Below are positions 1 through 8,125 of a stretch of 12,419 nt of DNA, piece by piece. The notes beneath the pieces were generated by a model. The model was not told the origin of the DNA. It saw only the letters and a list, made by a program, of their open reading frames with translations, and made no database searches. Origin of the DNA: an uncultured Comamonadaceae bacterium. GTDB lineage: Bacteria > Pseudomonadota > Gammaproteobacteria > Burkholderiales > Burkholderiaceae_C. Numbering within the stretch: the first letter of the stretch is position 1; every line of letters begins with the position of its first letter. The position numbers and the translations under genes are program-made. Where the stretch lies: NCBI GenBank assembly GCA_937893415.1, contig CALBWZ010000381.1:1-12419 (forward strand). Reading direction: 5' to 3'.

Positions 1-580
1 GTTCATCATCCGCTATGGCGAGTTCAAAGCCATGACGGGACTGGATGAAGGCATTGCGTTCAAAACCAGCCAAGGATTGACCATCGTGACGGCTGTTGTG
101 GTGGTCGCTGCGCTGTTTTGGTTTTTAGGCCGCACGCGGGCAGGTAAATCCATGCGCGCCTACTCAGATAACGAAGACTTGGCGCTGCTGTCTGGCATCA
201 ATCCAGAGCGGGTGGTCATGATCACTTGGATGCTGTCTGCCACGCTGGCAACCATCGCTGGCACGCTGTACGGCTTAGACAAGGGATTCAAGCCGTTCAC
301 TTACTTCCAGTTGCTACTGCCGATATTTGCGGCGGCTATCGTGGGCGGCCTGGGCAACCCACTGGGGGCGATTGCGGGAGGCTTTGTCATCGCCTTTTCT
401 GAAGTAACAGTGACATACGCCTACAAAAAATTCCTCACCTACTTGTTACCTGAATCTTGGGCGCCTGAGGGCTTGGTTCAATTGCTCTCTACTGATTACA
501 AATTTGCAGTCTCGTTTGCCATCATGGTGCTGGTACTGCTCTTGCGGCCAACCGGTATCTTTGCGGGAAAATCAGTATGA
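1..580 (+). CDS. livH: LivH-type branched-chain amino acid ABC transporter permease (5' partial)
   Basis: The reading frame is open from base 2 through the left edge and ends at TGA 578-580, so only the C-terminal 192 residues are present. The ATG at 32 is internal, because the frame upstream of it continues with permease-like sequence. The visible part has several hydrophobic segments. It has a cytoplasmic coupling loop of the LivH type (RAGKSMRAYSDNEDLALLSG, about residues 46-65 of the fragment) that contacts the ATPase. It also has the glycine-rich stretch AAAIVGGLGNPLGAIAGG and the family ending RPTGIFAG. In this family LivH and LivM form the inner-membrane channel of a periplasmic-binding-protein-dependent importer of leucine, isoleucine and valine; paralogues carry urea or short amides. 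Its stop overlaps the livM start by four bases (ATGA), indicating translational coupling. Family assignment is firm; the substrate is not visible. Confidence 0.93.
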   Translation, partial: FIIRYGEFKAMTGLDEGIAFKTSQGLTIVTAVVVVAALFWFLGRTRAGKSMRAYSDNEDLALLSGINPERVVMITWMLSATLATIAGTLYGLDKGFKPFTYFQLLLPIFAAAIVGGLGNPLGAIAGGFVIAFSEVTVTYAYKKFLTYLLPESWAPEGLVQLLSTDYKFAVSFAIMVLVLLLRPTGIFAGKSV

Positions 581-1908
581 ATATCTCCAAACAACAAGCG
601 CCATTGATGTTCGGATTAATGGCCCTCGCGCTGGTACTAGTGGGCGTGCTGCAAAGTTGGTCGTTGGCGTTGACAATTTTGAACTACTGCCTGATTGCCA
701 GCATCATGGCGCTCGGCTTGAACATTCAATGGGGCTACGCTGGCCTGTTTAATGTAGGCTTGATGGGCTTTGCCGCGCTCGGTGGTATTGCCGCGGTGCT
801 GGTATCAATGGAGCCTGTTCCTGAGGCTTGGACCGCTGGTGGTGCGGGCATTGGCGCGGGCCTGATCACCAGCATTGCAACGGTTGTGTTGGCCATCATG
901 GCTTATCGTCTCCTCCCTAAGGGTGCGCTAAAGGGCTGGGGCATGACGGGCATTGTTGTGCTTGGCTACTTTTTGGCACGCTACTTCTTTGACCCCGCTG
1001 TTGCTCGGATCGAATCTGTCAATCCGGCGCAATCGGGTTTCTTAGGCGGCTTAGGCCTACCCATAGCGTGGAGTTGGTTGGTTGGCGGTTTGCTCGCAGC
1101 TGCTGTGGCCGCAGTTATTGGCAAGGTGACCTTGGGCTTGCGCTCAGATTATTTGGCCATTGCCACCTTGGGTATTTCTGAAATCATCATTGCCGTTTTA
1201 AAGAACGAAGACTGGTTAACGCGTGGCGTAAAGAATGTGAACGGCTTGCCTAGGCCTGTGCCATTCGAGTACGACTTGCAACAAACAGTGTGGGCTCAAG
1301 AGTGGGCAACGCGCTTTGGCGCAGACCTGCAAGACTTCACCTCTATTTATGTCAAGTTATGCTACGCCGGCCTCAGCTTGGTTATTTTGTTGGCGTTGTT
1401 CTGGTTGGCGCAAACCGCCATCAAATCACCTTGGGGTCGCATGATGTACGCGATTCGCGACAACGAAACAGCGGCAGAAGCCATGGGTAAGCACGTGAAG
1501 GGCAGACACCTACAGGTCTTCATTATTGGCTCAGCTGTTGTCGGTCTTGCCGGCGCAATGATGACCACCATGGATGGTCAATTCACGCCAACGACTTACA
1601 ACCCCTTGCGCTTTACATTTTTAATTTGGGTCATGGTCATCGTTGGCGGTTCTGGCAACAACCTAGGCTCGATTGTGGGTGGCTTTGTAATTTGGTTTTT
1701 CTGGGTAGAAGCTGAGCCCATGGGCTATGCCTTGCTCAATTTTTTAACGTCAGGTATGGCACAAGAGAGCTCGCTGCGCGCGCACTTGTTAGACAGTGCC
1801 GCACACATGCGGTTGATCACCATGGGGTTAATTTTGCTGCTCACAGTGCGGTTTAGACCGCGAGGCTTGTTGCCTGAGCGATCTGAACGAACGCGTTCAG
1901 GCCATTAA
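577..1908 (+). CDS. livM: LivM-type branched-chain amino acid ABC transporter permease
   Basis: This 443-residue protein starts at ATG 577 inside the livH stop. It is highly hydrophobic, with segments near residues 12-50, 55-78, 92-137, 165-185, 262-280, 312-330, 346-376 and 411-425. Diagnostic stretches are GLNIQWGYAGLFNVGLMGF (about 47-65), GLRSDYLAIATLGISEI (187-203) and the coupling loop GRMMYAIRDNETAAEAMG (287-304). The glycine-rich VGGSGNNLGSIVGGF (356-370) and the C-terminal RFRPRGLLPERS are also typical. It pairs with LivH to form the translocation pore of a high-affinity amino acid importer. It is a longer form of the family, with a polar stretch at about 208-260 between membrane segments. 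No livG or livF ATPase follows; the next gene is convergent, so partner genes should lie to the left of the window. The substrate is inferred from family only. Confidence 0.93.
   Translation: MNISKQQAPLMFGLMALALVLVGVLQSWSLALTILNYCLIASIMALGLNIQWGYAGLFNVGLMGFAALGGIAAVLVSMEPVPEAWTAGGAGIGAGLITSIATVVLAIMAYRLLPKGALKGWGMTGIVVLGYFLARYFFDPAVARIESVNPAQSGFLGGLGLPIAWSWLVGGLLAAAVAAVIGKVTLGLRSDYLAIATLGISEIIIAVLKNEDWLTRGVKNVNGLPRPVPFEYDLQQTVWAQEWATRFGADLQDFTSIYVKLCYAGLSLVILLALFWLAQTAIKSPWGRMMYAIRDNETAAEAMGKHVKGRHLQVFIIGSAVVGLAGAMMTTMDGQFTPTTYNPLRFTFLIWVMVIVGGSGNNLGSIVGGFVIWFFWVEAEPMGYALLNFLTSGMAQESSLRAHLLDSAAHMRLITMGLILLLTVRFRPRGLLPERSERTRSGH
1883..1900. other. Hairpin across the last codons of livM
   Basis: CTGAAC (1883-1888) and GTTCAG (1895-1900) form a perfect 6-bp stem with a 6-base loop just before the livM stop. 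It is followed by an A-rich rather than T-rich stretch on the plus strand, so it is not a canonical intrinsic terminator for livM. It could stabilise the 3' end or be chance. Confidence 0.3.
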
Positions 1909-2014
1909 AAAAGCACTGCACAATATCCCGATACTGCTGGACACTTAAGCTGGCCCAGCGTATCCGGGGTGTTTGCGTGACACGGTCAGATGCCATATGT
2001 GCTTGGTTCAAGGT

Positions 2015-2033
2015 CACTGGTACGTTCCCAGTG
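2015..2033. other. Hairpin in the livM/fbpC convergent gap
   Basis: CACTGG (2015-2020) and CCAGTG (2028-2033) form a 6-bp stem with a 7-base loop in the 160-base gap between the convergent livM and fbpC genes. Neither strand shows a T tract after the stem. It could act as a transcript end for either gene, but the evidence is only the symmetry and the position. Nothing else recognisable lies in 1909-2068. Confidence 0.3.
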
Positions 2034-2068
2034 TTCAGCGGCAGCTGGTTGTTTATCCTAGTCAGGGC

Positions 2069-3115
2069 TTAACGGCTAAAACTGACCAAGTGATCGACCT
2101 CTGCTTTGATACCTATCCACTCGCCGACATGGTGGTTGTGGTGGCTTGGCACCAAGGCTTTGATGCGCAGACCAGATGGCAAGCGCAGTGTGTATAAAAA
2201 CGTAGACCCTCTGAATACCTTGCACTCAATGCAAGCCTTGGTTGGCGCATCGTCGTCGTGCACGATGTCATCGGCACGCAGCAACAAGACCATGCCGCCC
2301 TCAGGAATGTGATCCACCGCTTGGGTAAACACCTGTCCTTGCAAATCGCCTAAAGATCTCGCGGCCTCAGCCGCGTTGGCCAAATCAACAAACACACCTT
2401 GCCCAGTGAAGTTGGCAACAAACCGCGTCGTGGGATGGTGGTACAGGTCGTAGGCGCTGTCCCACTGATGCAACTGGCCAAGATTCATCACGCCGACACG
2501 GTCACCCACAGAGAACGCCTCTAGCTGGTCGTGGGTGACAAACAAGGCCGTGGCGTTGGCCAGCTTTAAAATACCCCGTAAATCATGGGCCAGACGCTCG
2601 CGCAAATCGGTGTCTAAATTAGAAAATGGCTCGTCCAACAGCAACAACTGCGGCTTTGCAGCCATAGCCCGCGCAACTGCTACGCGCTGCTGCTGCCCGC
2701 CCGATAATTCATGTGGCATGCGCTGTGCCAGGTCACCCAACTGCACCAACGCCAACACCTCTTGCACGCGCGCGCTGCGTTCAGCGTGTGGCCAGTGGTG
2801 AATACCAAATGCAACATTTTTGGCCACATTCAAATGTGGGAACAAGGCGTAGTCTTGAAACACCATGCCAACGCGGCGCTGCTGCGGGGGCACGTGCACC
2901 TGCTCGCTGCTAACAACCTCTCCACCAATTCGTATGTGGCCGCCAATTAAGGGCTCAAGCCCAGCAACAGCCCGTATGAGTGTGGTTTTACCGCAGCCAG
3001 ACGGACCCATCAAAACACCCAGCTCGCCTGCCGCGAGGGTCAAGCTGACGTTGTCGACCACCGGTTTGTCATTCCCGGGGTAGGTGAGTTGAACATGGCT
3101 GAGTTCTAAGTGCAT
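2069..3115 (-). CDS. fbpC: Ferric iron ABC transporter ATP-binding protein
   Basis: This 348-residue protein starts at ATG 3115-3113 and ends at TAA 2071-2069. It has every ABC ATPase element in order: Walker A GPSGCGKTT at 37-45, Q-loop VFQDYALFPH at 85-94, signature LSGGQQQRVAVARA at 137-150, Walker B LLLLDEPFSNLD at 157-168 and the switch histidine in VTHDQ at 193-197. Residues from about 275 to 348 form a C-terminal TOBE-like regulatory extension, which fits the FbpC/PotA/MalK length class. It would power uptake of Fe3+ across the inner membrane. The iron assignment comes from context: the divergent neighbours encode a two-domain FbpB permease and an FbpA/FutA-type binding protein. Alone, the sequence could equally serve other inorganic ion or polyamine importers. 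No good ribosome binding site is seen; a TATACAAT sequence lies at 3121-3128 on this strand, only five bases before the ATG. Confidence 0.88.
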   Translation of the reverse strand: MHLELSHVQLTYPGNDKPVVDNVSLTLAAGELGVLMGPSGCGKTTLIRAVAGLEPLIGGHIRIGGEVVSSEQVHVPPQQRRVGMVFQDYALFPHLNVAKNVAFGIHHWPHAERSARVQEVLALVQLGDLAQRMPHELSGGQQQRVAVARAMAAKPQLLLLDEPFSNLDTDLRERLAHDLRGILKLANATALFVTHDQLEAFSVGDRVGVMNLGQLHQWDSAYDLYHHPTTRFVANFTGQGVFVDLANAAEAARSLGDLQGQVFTQAVDHIPEGGMVLLLRADDIVHDDDAPTKACIECKVFRGSTFLYTLRLPSGLRIKALVPSHHNHHVGEWIGIKAEVDHLVSFSR

Positions 3116-3285
3116 GGCGTATTGTATAAACTCAGAGGTTATGTAACGCGCAGGTGAGTTGTTGAACTTACGATTAGGCTGGCTGTTATTGCGCCCTATG
3201 CGACAGTTTTAAGAAAATAAGCAGCCGCTTGACCCATCACATGCATACAACTTCCTACAATCACGGCTAGACAACCACAAGCACC
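3116..3285. promoter_or_regulatory. Divergent fbpC/fbpB intergenic control region
   Basis: These 170 bases must hold the promoters for both directions. On the minus strand TATACAAT (3121-3128) resembles a -10 element. On the plus strand TACAAT (3256-3261) resembles a -10 element 24 bases before the fbpB GTG, with TTGACC (3229-3234) as a poorly spaced -35 (21 bases). I see no convincing Fur box, unlike upstream of fbpA. Exact promoters are uncertain. Confidence 0.4.
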
Positions 3286-4902
3286 GTGACCCAACTCCTA
3301 CGTTTCCTCAGCCTCGTACCGCTGCTCATTTTGGCCATGCCAATCGCCAGCATAGGCCTGTCATGGCTGGGCGTCGACGCGGTTCAGTGGGGACTCATGC
3401 GGGAAATGGCCGCCACCGTGCTGCCTGGTTACACATTCACCACCTTGGCCTTGATCCTCATGGTTGCGGTCGGAGTAGGTTTGTTGGGCTGTGGCTGCGC
3501 TGTGTTGATCGTGATGTTTGATTTTCCGGGCAAGCGCTGGCTAACTTGGGCCCTGCTGCTGCCTTTGGCCATGCCCGCCTACGTGACGGCCTACGCCTAT
3601 ACAGACTTTTTTCAGTACAGCGGCTGGTTGCAAACCACGCTGCGTGAGGTGCTTGGTTTGCAAGGCCGCATGCTGCCAGAGATCCGCAGCACTGGCGGTG
3701 CAGCCTTGGTGTTTATTGTGTCGCTGTACCCGTATGTGTATCTGCTAACACGGGCTGCATTGCTCGAACGTGCAGGCAATTTGCTAGAAGCGGCCAAGCT
3801 GATGGGCGCCACACCCTTAGACCGCTTGCGCCGCGTCGCCCTGCCCTTGGCAAGGCCAGCCATTGGTGCGGGCATTGCACTGGCGCTGATGGAAACCTTG
3901 GCCGACTTTGGTGTCTCCAGTTACTTTGCCGTGCAAACCTTCAGTGCTGGCATTTACAAGGCATGGCTGGCCTTAGACAACCCCATGTTGGCCAGCCAAC
4001 TGGCCACCGTGTTGTTGGTATTTGTGGCCATCGTGCTGGGGTTGGAGCGCCGCGCACAACGGCGCATGCGCTTTGCCAGCAGCAAAACAACGCTCGCCAA
4101 ACCGGCTGCCGTTGCGCCAACACAGTTGCACGGGTGGGCTTCAGTGCTGGCTTGTGCTGGCGTGTTGCTGCCCATTGTGTTGGGCTTTGCGGCACCCGTG
4201 CTTGTTATGCTGCACACCTTAACAAGCAGCGGCGATGACGCGTCAACACCTGTATCGTCGGCTCTCGACTGGGCTGCCAACAGCGCCGGGCTTGGCATGT
4301 TAAGCGCAGCCATGGCCGTCTCTATTGCCTTGGCCTTGGCCACGCAGCAGCGGCTTCGCCCCAGTTCTATTGGCAAAGGCGCGACACAAATTGTGGCGCT
4401 TGGCTACGCCGTACCCGGCGCCGTAGTCGTTGTTGGCTTGCTGTTGCCTGTGTTGTGGTTGCGTGAATTTGTGCCAGGCACTGGCTTTGGCGCATGGCTC
4501 ACGGGCGGTATTGGTGGCTTGTTGTGGGCTTATATGGTGCGTTTTGTTGCGGTGGCTATGCAGTCTGTAGACAGTGGCTTTACACGCATACCCAACAGCT
4601 TTGACGACAGTGCCAAGCTGCTAGGCGCTAACGATGGCGCCATATGGCGGCGTGTGCATTGGCCGCTGCTGAGAGGTCCTGTGGCTGCCGCAGCCTTGCT
4701 GGTTGCTGTGGATGTCATGAAGGAGCTACCTGCCACTCTTGTGCTGCGTCCGTTTAATACAGACACACTCGCTGTCATGACCTACCAACTCGCACGCGAC
4801 GAGCGCTTGGGTGAGGCTGCACTGCCAGCTTTGGCATTGGTCGTGGTTGGACTGATACCCATCATTTGGCTCAGCCGACAACTCAACAAACCCCGCCCCT
4901 GA
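3286..4902 (+). CDS. fbpB: Ferric iron ABC transporter permease, two fused permease domains
   Basis: This 538-residue protein starts at GTG 3286. The start is chosen because it gives a complete first membrane segment (about residues 5-30), although no strong ribosome binding site precedes it. The protein is two binding-protein-dependent permease domains in tandem, as usual for FbpB. Each half has its coupling motif: EAAKLMGATPLDRLRRVALP at 168-187, and an equivalent at 440-460 containing DSAKLLGAN and the RRVHWP end. A polar linker at about 255-282 separates the halves. In the known family FbpB forms the inner-membrane channel for Fe3+ delivered by FbpA and energised by FbpC. The paralogous ThiP and AfuB families look similar. 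fbpA downstream, which is FutA-like, supports iron. fbpC diverges from it across 170 bases. Confidence 0.9.
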   Translation: MTQLLRFLSLVPLLILAMPIASIGLSWLGVDAVQWGLMREMAATVLPGYTFTTLALILMVAVGVGLLGCGCAVLIVMFDFPGKRWLTWALLLPLAMPAYVTAYAYTDFFQYSGWLQTTLREVLGLQGRMLPEIRSTGGAALVFIVSLYPYVYLLTRAALLERAGNLLEAAKLMGATPLDRLRRVALPLARPAIGAGIALALMETLADFGVSSYFAVQTFSAGIYKAWLALDNPMLASQLATVLLVFVAIVLGLERRAQRRMRFASSKTTLAKPAAVAPTQLHGWASVLACAGVLLPIVLGFAAPVLVMLHTLTSSGDDASTPVSSALDWAANSAGLGMLSAAMAVSIALALATQQRLRPSSIGKGATQIVALGYAVPGAVVVVGLLLPVLWLREFVPGTGFGAWLTGGIGGLLWAYMVRFVAVAMQSVDSGFTRIPNSFDDSAKLLGANDGAIWRRVHWPLLRGPVAAAALLVAVDVMKELPATLVLRPFNTDTLAVMTYQLARDERLGEAALPALALVVVGLIPIIWLSRQLNKPRP

Positions 4903-4983
4903 CCTCGGGTTGATGCTGGCAAATACACAACATGAGGGCGTTAGACGCCTAGGCTTGGTGAATACCAACAAGAAAATAAGTTA

Positions 4984-5002
4984 ATAAATACGAATCATTA
5001 TC
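4984..5002 (+). promoter_or_regulatory. Fur-box-like operator upstream of fbpA
   Basis: The 19 bases ATAAATACGAATCATTATC match the classical Fur consensus GATAATGATAATCATTATC at 13 of 19 positions by my count. The right half is perfect (AATCATTATC) and the left half degenerate. The site lies 67 bases before the fbpA ATG and just upstream of the -10-like TACAAT at 5011-5016. That placement would let iron-loaded Fur block transcription of the binding protein. This is inference from sequence similarity and position. Confidence 0.65.
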
Positions 5003-5010
5003 GTTCGCGT

Positions 5011-5016
5011 TACAAT
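5011..5016 (+). promoter_or_regulatory. Candidate -10 element for fbpA
   Basis: TACAAT lies 52 bases upstream of the chosen fbpA start. No good -35 hexamer is found 16-18 bases upstream; that place is occupied by the Fur-like site, which is consistent with a repressed promoter but does not prove one. Confidence 0.4.
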
Positions 5017-5068
5017 CGTCGCAAGCAACGGTTTGTTGCTCGCTGTTTCCAACCATCATTTCTTACCT

Positions 5069-6109
5069 ATGACACGTTCTCCAGTTTCAGCTGTATGCGC
5101 AGCCGTTTTAACCACCTTGGTGCTTGGCAGCACCGCGGCTATGGCACAAGACAGCATCAACATTTACTCGGCCCGACACTACCAAACTGATGCAGCCTTG
5201 TATGCCGGTTTTACCAAGGCAACTGGTATTGCCATCAACCGCGTTGATGCCGACGACGCAGGCATTGTTGCCCGCCTCAAGGCTGAGGGTTCTGCCTCGC
5301 CTGCCGATGTTGTTTTATTGGTCGACGCCACGCGCTTGCACAACGCAGAGCAAGACAATTTGTTCCAAAGCATTGACTCACCCCTGTTACAACAACGCAT
5401 ACCGGCTTACATGCACTCTCCTAAGAACACGTGGTTTGGTTTTTCCACACGCGCACGCGTGATTGTGTATGACCCCAAGCGCGTCAAAGCCAGCGAGGTT
5501 GCGACTTACGAACAACTTGCTGACCCAGTGAACAAAGGCCGTGTGTGTTTGCGTACAGGCACCCACCCGTACAACCTGTCATTGTTTGGATCTGTCGCTG
5601 TACACAGCGGTGACGCCGCCACAGAAAAGTGGCTGGCTGGCGTAGCAACCAACTTGGCCCGCAAACCACAGGGGGGCGATACAGACCAAATTAAAGCAGT
5701 GGCCTCTGGGGAGTGTGCGGTGGCAGTTGCCAACAGCTACTACTTGGCGCGCTTAATGCGCTCAGACAAACCAGCTGACCAAGCAGTGGCCAAGGCTGTA
5801 GCCGTTGTCATGCCAAATCAAACCACAACAGGTACACACATGAATGTGGCTGGTGGCGCGGTGGCTGCTAATGCACCGCACAAGGCTGGCGCTGTCAAGT
5901 TTCTAGAGTACTTGGCCAGTGATGCCGCTCAAGCCCATTTTGCCGACGGCAACAACGAGTGGCCAGTTGTCAAAGGTGCGCCAATGAACAACACAGCACT
6001 CAAAGCGATGGCATCAGCCGACTTTAAAAGAGACACGGCCTCTGTTGCTGACATTGGCGCCAGGCAAGTGGCCGTGCAACAAATGCTAGACCGCGTAGGG
6101 TTTCAATAA
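5069..6109 (+). CDS. fbpA: Periplasmic Fe3+-binding protein of the FbpA/FutA type
   Basis: I place the start at ATG 5069 rather than the in-frame TTG at 5033. From 5069 the protein opens with a clean signal peptide: MTRSPVSAVC, a hydrophobic core, then AMA before Q27 as the likely cleavage site. That gives 346 residues, normal for the family. The mature protein begins with NIYSARHY (31-38), the YSxRHY-type motif of FutA/IdiA-like ferric-binding proteins. It later has the paired tyrosines of NSYY (222-225), which in this family coordinate Fe3+. The stretch PNQTTTGTHMNVAGGAV (249-265) is also typical. It would capture ferric iron in the periplasm and hand it to FbpB/FbpC. The 166-base gap after fbpB and the Fur-like site suggest it has its own iron-responsive promoter. 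Ligand identity is inferred from motifs. Confidence 0.92.
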   Translation: MTRSPVSAVCAAVLTTLVLGSTAAMAQDSINIYSARHYQTDAALYAGFTKATGIAINRVDADDAGIVARLKAEGSASPADVVLLVDATRLHNAEQDNLFQSIDSPLLQQRIPAYMHSPKNTWFGFSTRARVIVYDPKRVKASEVATYEQLADPVNKGRVCLRTGTHPYNLSLFGSVAVHSGDAATEKWLAGVATNLARKPQGGDTDQIKAVASGECAVAVANSYYLARLMRSDKPADQAVAKAVAVVMPNQTTTGTHMNVAGGAVAANAPHKAGAVKFLEYLASDAAQAHFADGNNEWPVVKGAPMNNTALKAMASADFKRDTASVADIGARQVAVQQMLDRVGFQ

Positions 6110-6212
6110 CCTGGGTTGAGTAACAACGGCATTGAGACCGTTTGACCTGAAACACCTTGCGCGCACACCTCACGGCGCAGGGCTCTGGCATGTGCAACTG
6201 CAACCCCTGAAT

Positions 6213-6238
6213 AAAAAAAGTTGCAGCAATGCGACAAC
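6213..6238 (-). terminator. Probable intrinsic terminator of serS
   Basis: On the minus strand, 12 bases after the serS stop, GTTGT pairs with GCAAC. One mismatch follows, then a GC/GC pair closing a 3-base loop. The stem is followed directly by seven T residues (plus-strand A run 6213-6219). The stem is weak, but the position and T tract fit rho-independent termination. The same A run also lies in the loop of a larger 7-bp stem, CTGCAAC (6198-6204) with GTTGCAG (6220-6226). Confidence 0.6.
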
Positions 6239-6249
6239 CCGTTTGCGCG

Positions 6250-7599
<1,350 letters not shown>

Positions 7600-7616
7600 T
7601 CAAAAATAATCCCTCA

Positions 7617-7622
7617 ATCATA
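7617..7622 (-). promoter_or_regulatory. Candidate -10 element for serS
   Basis: On the minus strand TATGAT lies about 30 bases upstream of the serS ATG. No clear -35 is found at the expected spacing, so this is tentative. Confidence 0.3.
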
Positions 7623-7694
7623 CGAGACGCCGCAACAGGCTTCTAAGTACTTACACGGATTCGCAACTTGAACTTTTGTACTAAAAAAGTGGGT

Positions 7695-7736
7695 GTGCTA
7701 ACTATTTTTTCTAGCACAAGTGGAACTTTTTATAAC
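7695..7736 (+). promoter_or_regulatory. comEA promoter region with palindrome
   Basis: TATAAC at 7731-7736 resembles a -10 element, with TTTCTA (7708-7713) 17 bases before it as a weak -35. A perfect 6-bp inverted repeat, GTGCTA (7695-7700) and TAGCAC (7712-7717), overlaps that -35. A second inverted repeat, ACTTTT (7672-7677) and AAAAGT (7685-7690), lies just upstream. The 8-mer GAACTTTT occurs twice (7670-7677 and 7723-7730). The arrangement looks like a regulated promoter, but the regulator is unknown. Confidence 0.4.
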
Positions 7737-7752
7737 ATTAGGGAGAAATAAC

Positions 7753-8034
7753 ATGATTCAAAGCATTTTAAAAACTGCCGTAGGCCTCATCGCCATCGTT
7801 GCCACAAGCTTAGCCATGGCCAGCGTAGATGCCAATACGGGCAGCACGGCTGAGCTCAGGAGCGTCAATGGACTGGGGCCCACTGTGTCCCAAGCCATTG
7901 TGGCGGAGCGCAAGTCCGGTAAGTTCAAAAATTGGGCTGATTTTATTAAACGAGTCAAAGGTGTTGGTGACGCCCGCGCCAACAAGTTGTCAAAAGCTGG
8001 CTTAACCATCAACAACATGCCACTGAACAAGTAG
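7753..8034 (+). CDS. comEA: Secreted ComEA-type helix-hairpin-helix DNA-binding protein
   Basis: The start is ATG 7753, set by a good ribosome binding site (GGGAG at 7741-7745, seven bases before the ATG); it gives 93 residues. Residues 1-23 form a signal peptide ending LAMA before SVDANTGS, so the mature protein of about 70 residues is a single ComEA domain. It has two helix-hairpin-helix elements, VNGLGPTVSQAIVAER (about 36-51) and VKGVGDARANKLSKAG (about 67-82), the glycine-rich hairpins that bind the DNA backbone without sequence specificity. In naturally competent bacteria ComEA holds incoming double-stranded DNA in the periplasm and acts as a ratchet for uptake. Stand-alone proteins of this size are common in Betaproteobacteria and need not all serve competence. 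No comEC or pilus gene is in this window. It is transcribed away from serS and stands alone or with crcB. Confidence 0.85.
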   Translation: MIQSILKTAVGLIAIVATSLAMASVDANTGSTAELRSVNGLGPTVSQAIVAERKSGKFKNWADFIKRVKGVGDARANKLSKAGLTINNMPLNK

Positions 8035-8044
8035 CACGTCTCGG

Positions 8045-8072
8045 GCAGCGGGGAGCTATCTGATGCCCCTGC
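8045..8072 (+). other. GC-rich hairpin after comEA
   Basis: GGGG (8050-8053) pairs with CCCC (8066-8069), and GCA (8045-8047) with TGC (8070-8072) around a 2-base bulge. The hairpin sits ten bases after the comEA stop and could end its transcript or shield its 3' end. It lacks a T tract, so I do not call it a terminator. Confidence 0.3.
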
Positions 8073-8081
8073 TTGCGCCCC

Positions 8082-8087
8082 TACAAT
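8082..8087 (+). promoter_or_regulatory. Candidate -10 element for crcB
   Basis: TACAAT lies 38 bases before the crcB ATG. No clear -35 is visible. If real, crcB is transcribed separately from comEA and its short leader has no room for a fluoride riboswitch. Confidence 0.3.
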
Positions 8088-8125
8088 GAGACATCACAAG
8101 AACGCCACTTCTACGCGCCTCAAAT

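Noticed and set aside
1973..2197. Small plus-strand gene of 74 codons
   Set aside because: It lacks an ATG start and a ribosome binding site, and more than half of it lies antisense to fbpC, with no recognisable protein features.
3954..4376. 140-codon open frame opposite fbpB
   Set aside because: It is antisense to the second half of the fbpB permease, with no start signals or recognisable domain.
4937..4949. Terminator between fbpB and fbpA
   Set aside because: GGCGT-TAG-ACGCC is a neat 5-bp hairpin, but no T tract follows and the stem is short. It may be chance, so it is not listed as a terminator.
3211..4980. Repeated AGAAAATAAG at 3212-3221 and 4971-4980 as a shared iron-response element
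   Set aside because: Two copies of a 10-base AT-rich word upstream of fbpB and fbpA are suggestive, but the copies differ in distance from the genes and are not palindromic; chance is likely.
5033..5068. TTG start for fbpA
   Set aside because: It would add 12 residues before the signal peptide; ATG 5069 gives a normal signal peptide and family length.
6125..6142. Terminator of fbpA
   Set aside because: AACGG and CCGTT can pair with an 8-base loop, but the stem is weak and lacks a T tract.
8035..8125. Fluoride (crcB) riboswitch upstream of crcB
   Set aside because: A TGATG near 8061-8065 followed by CCCCT recalls the 3' part of the motif, but the conserved GGNGATGG start and the central AACCGC-type segment are absent, and the gap is only 91 bases.
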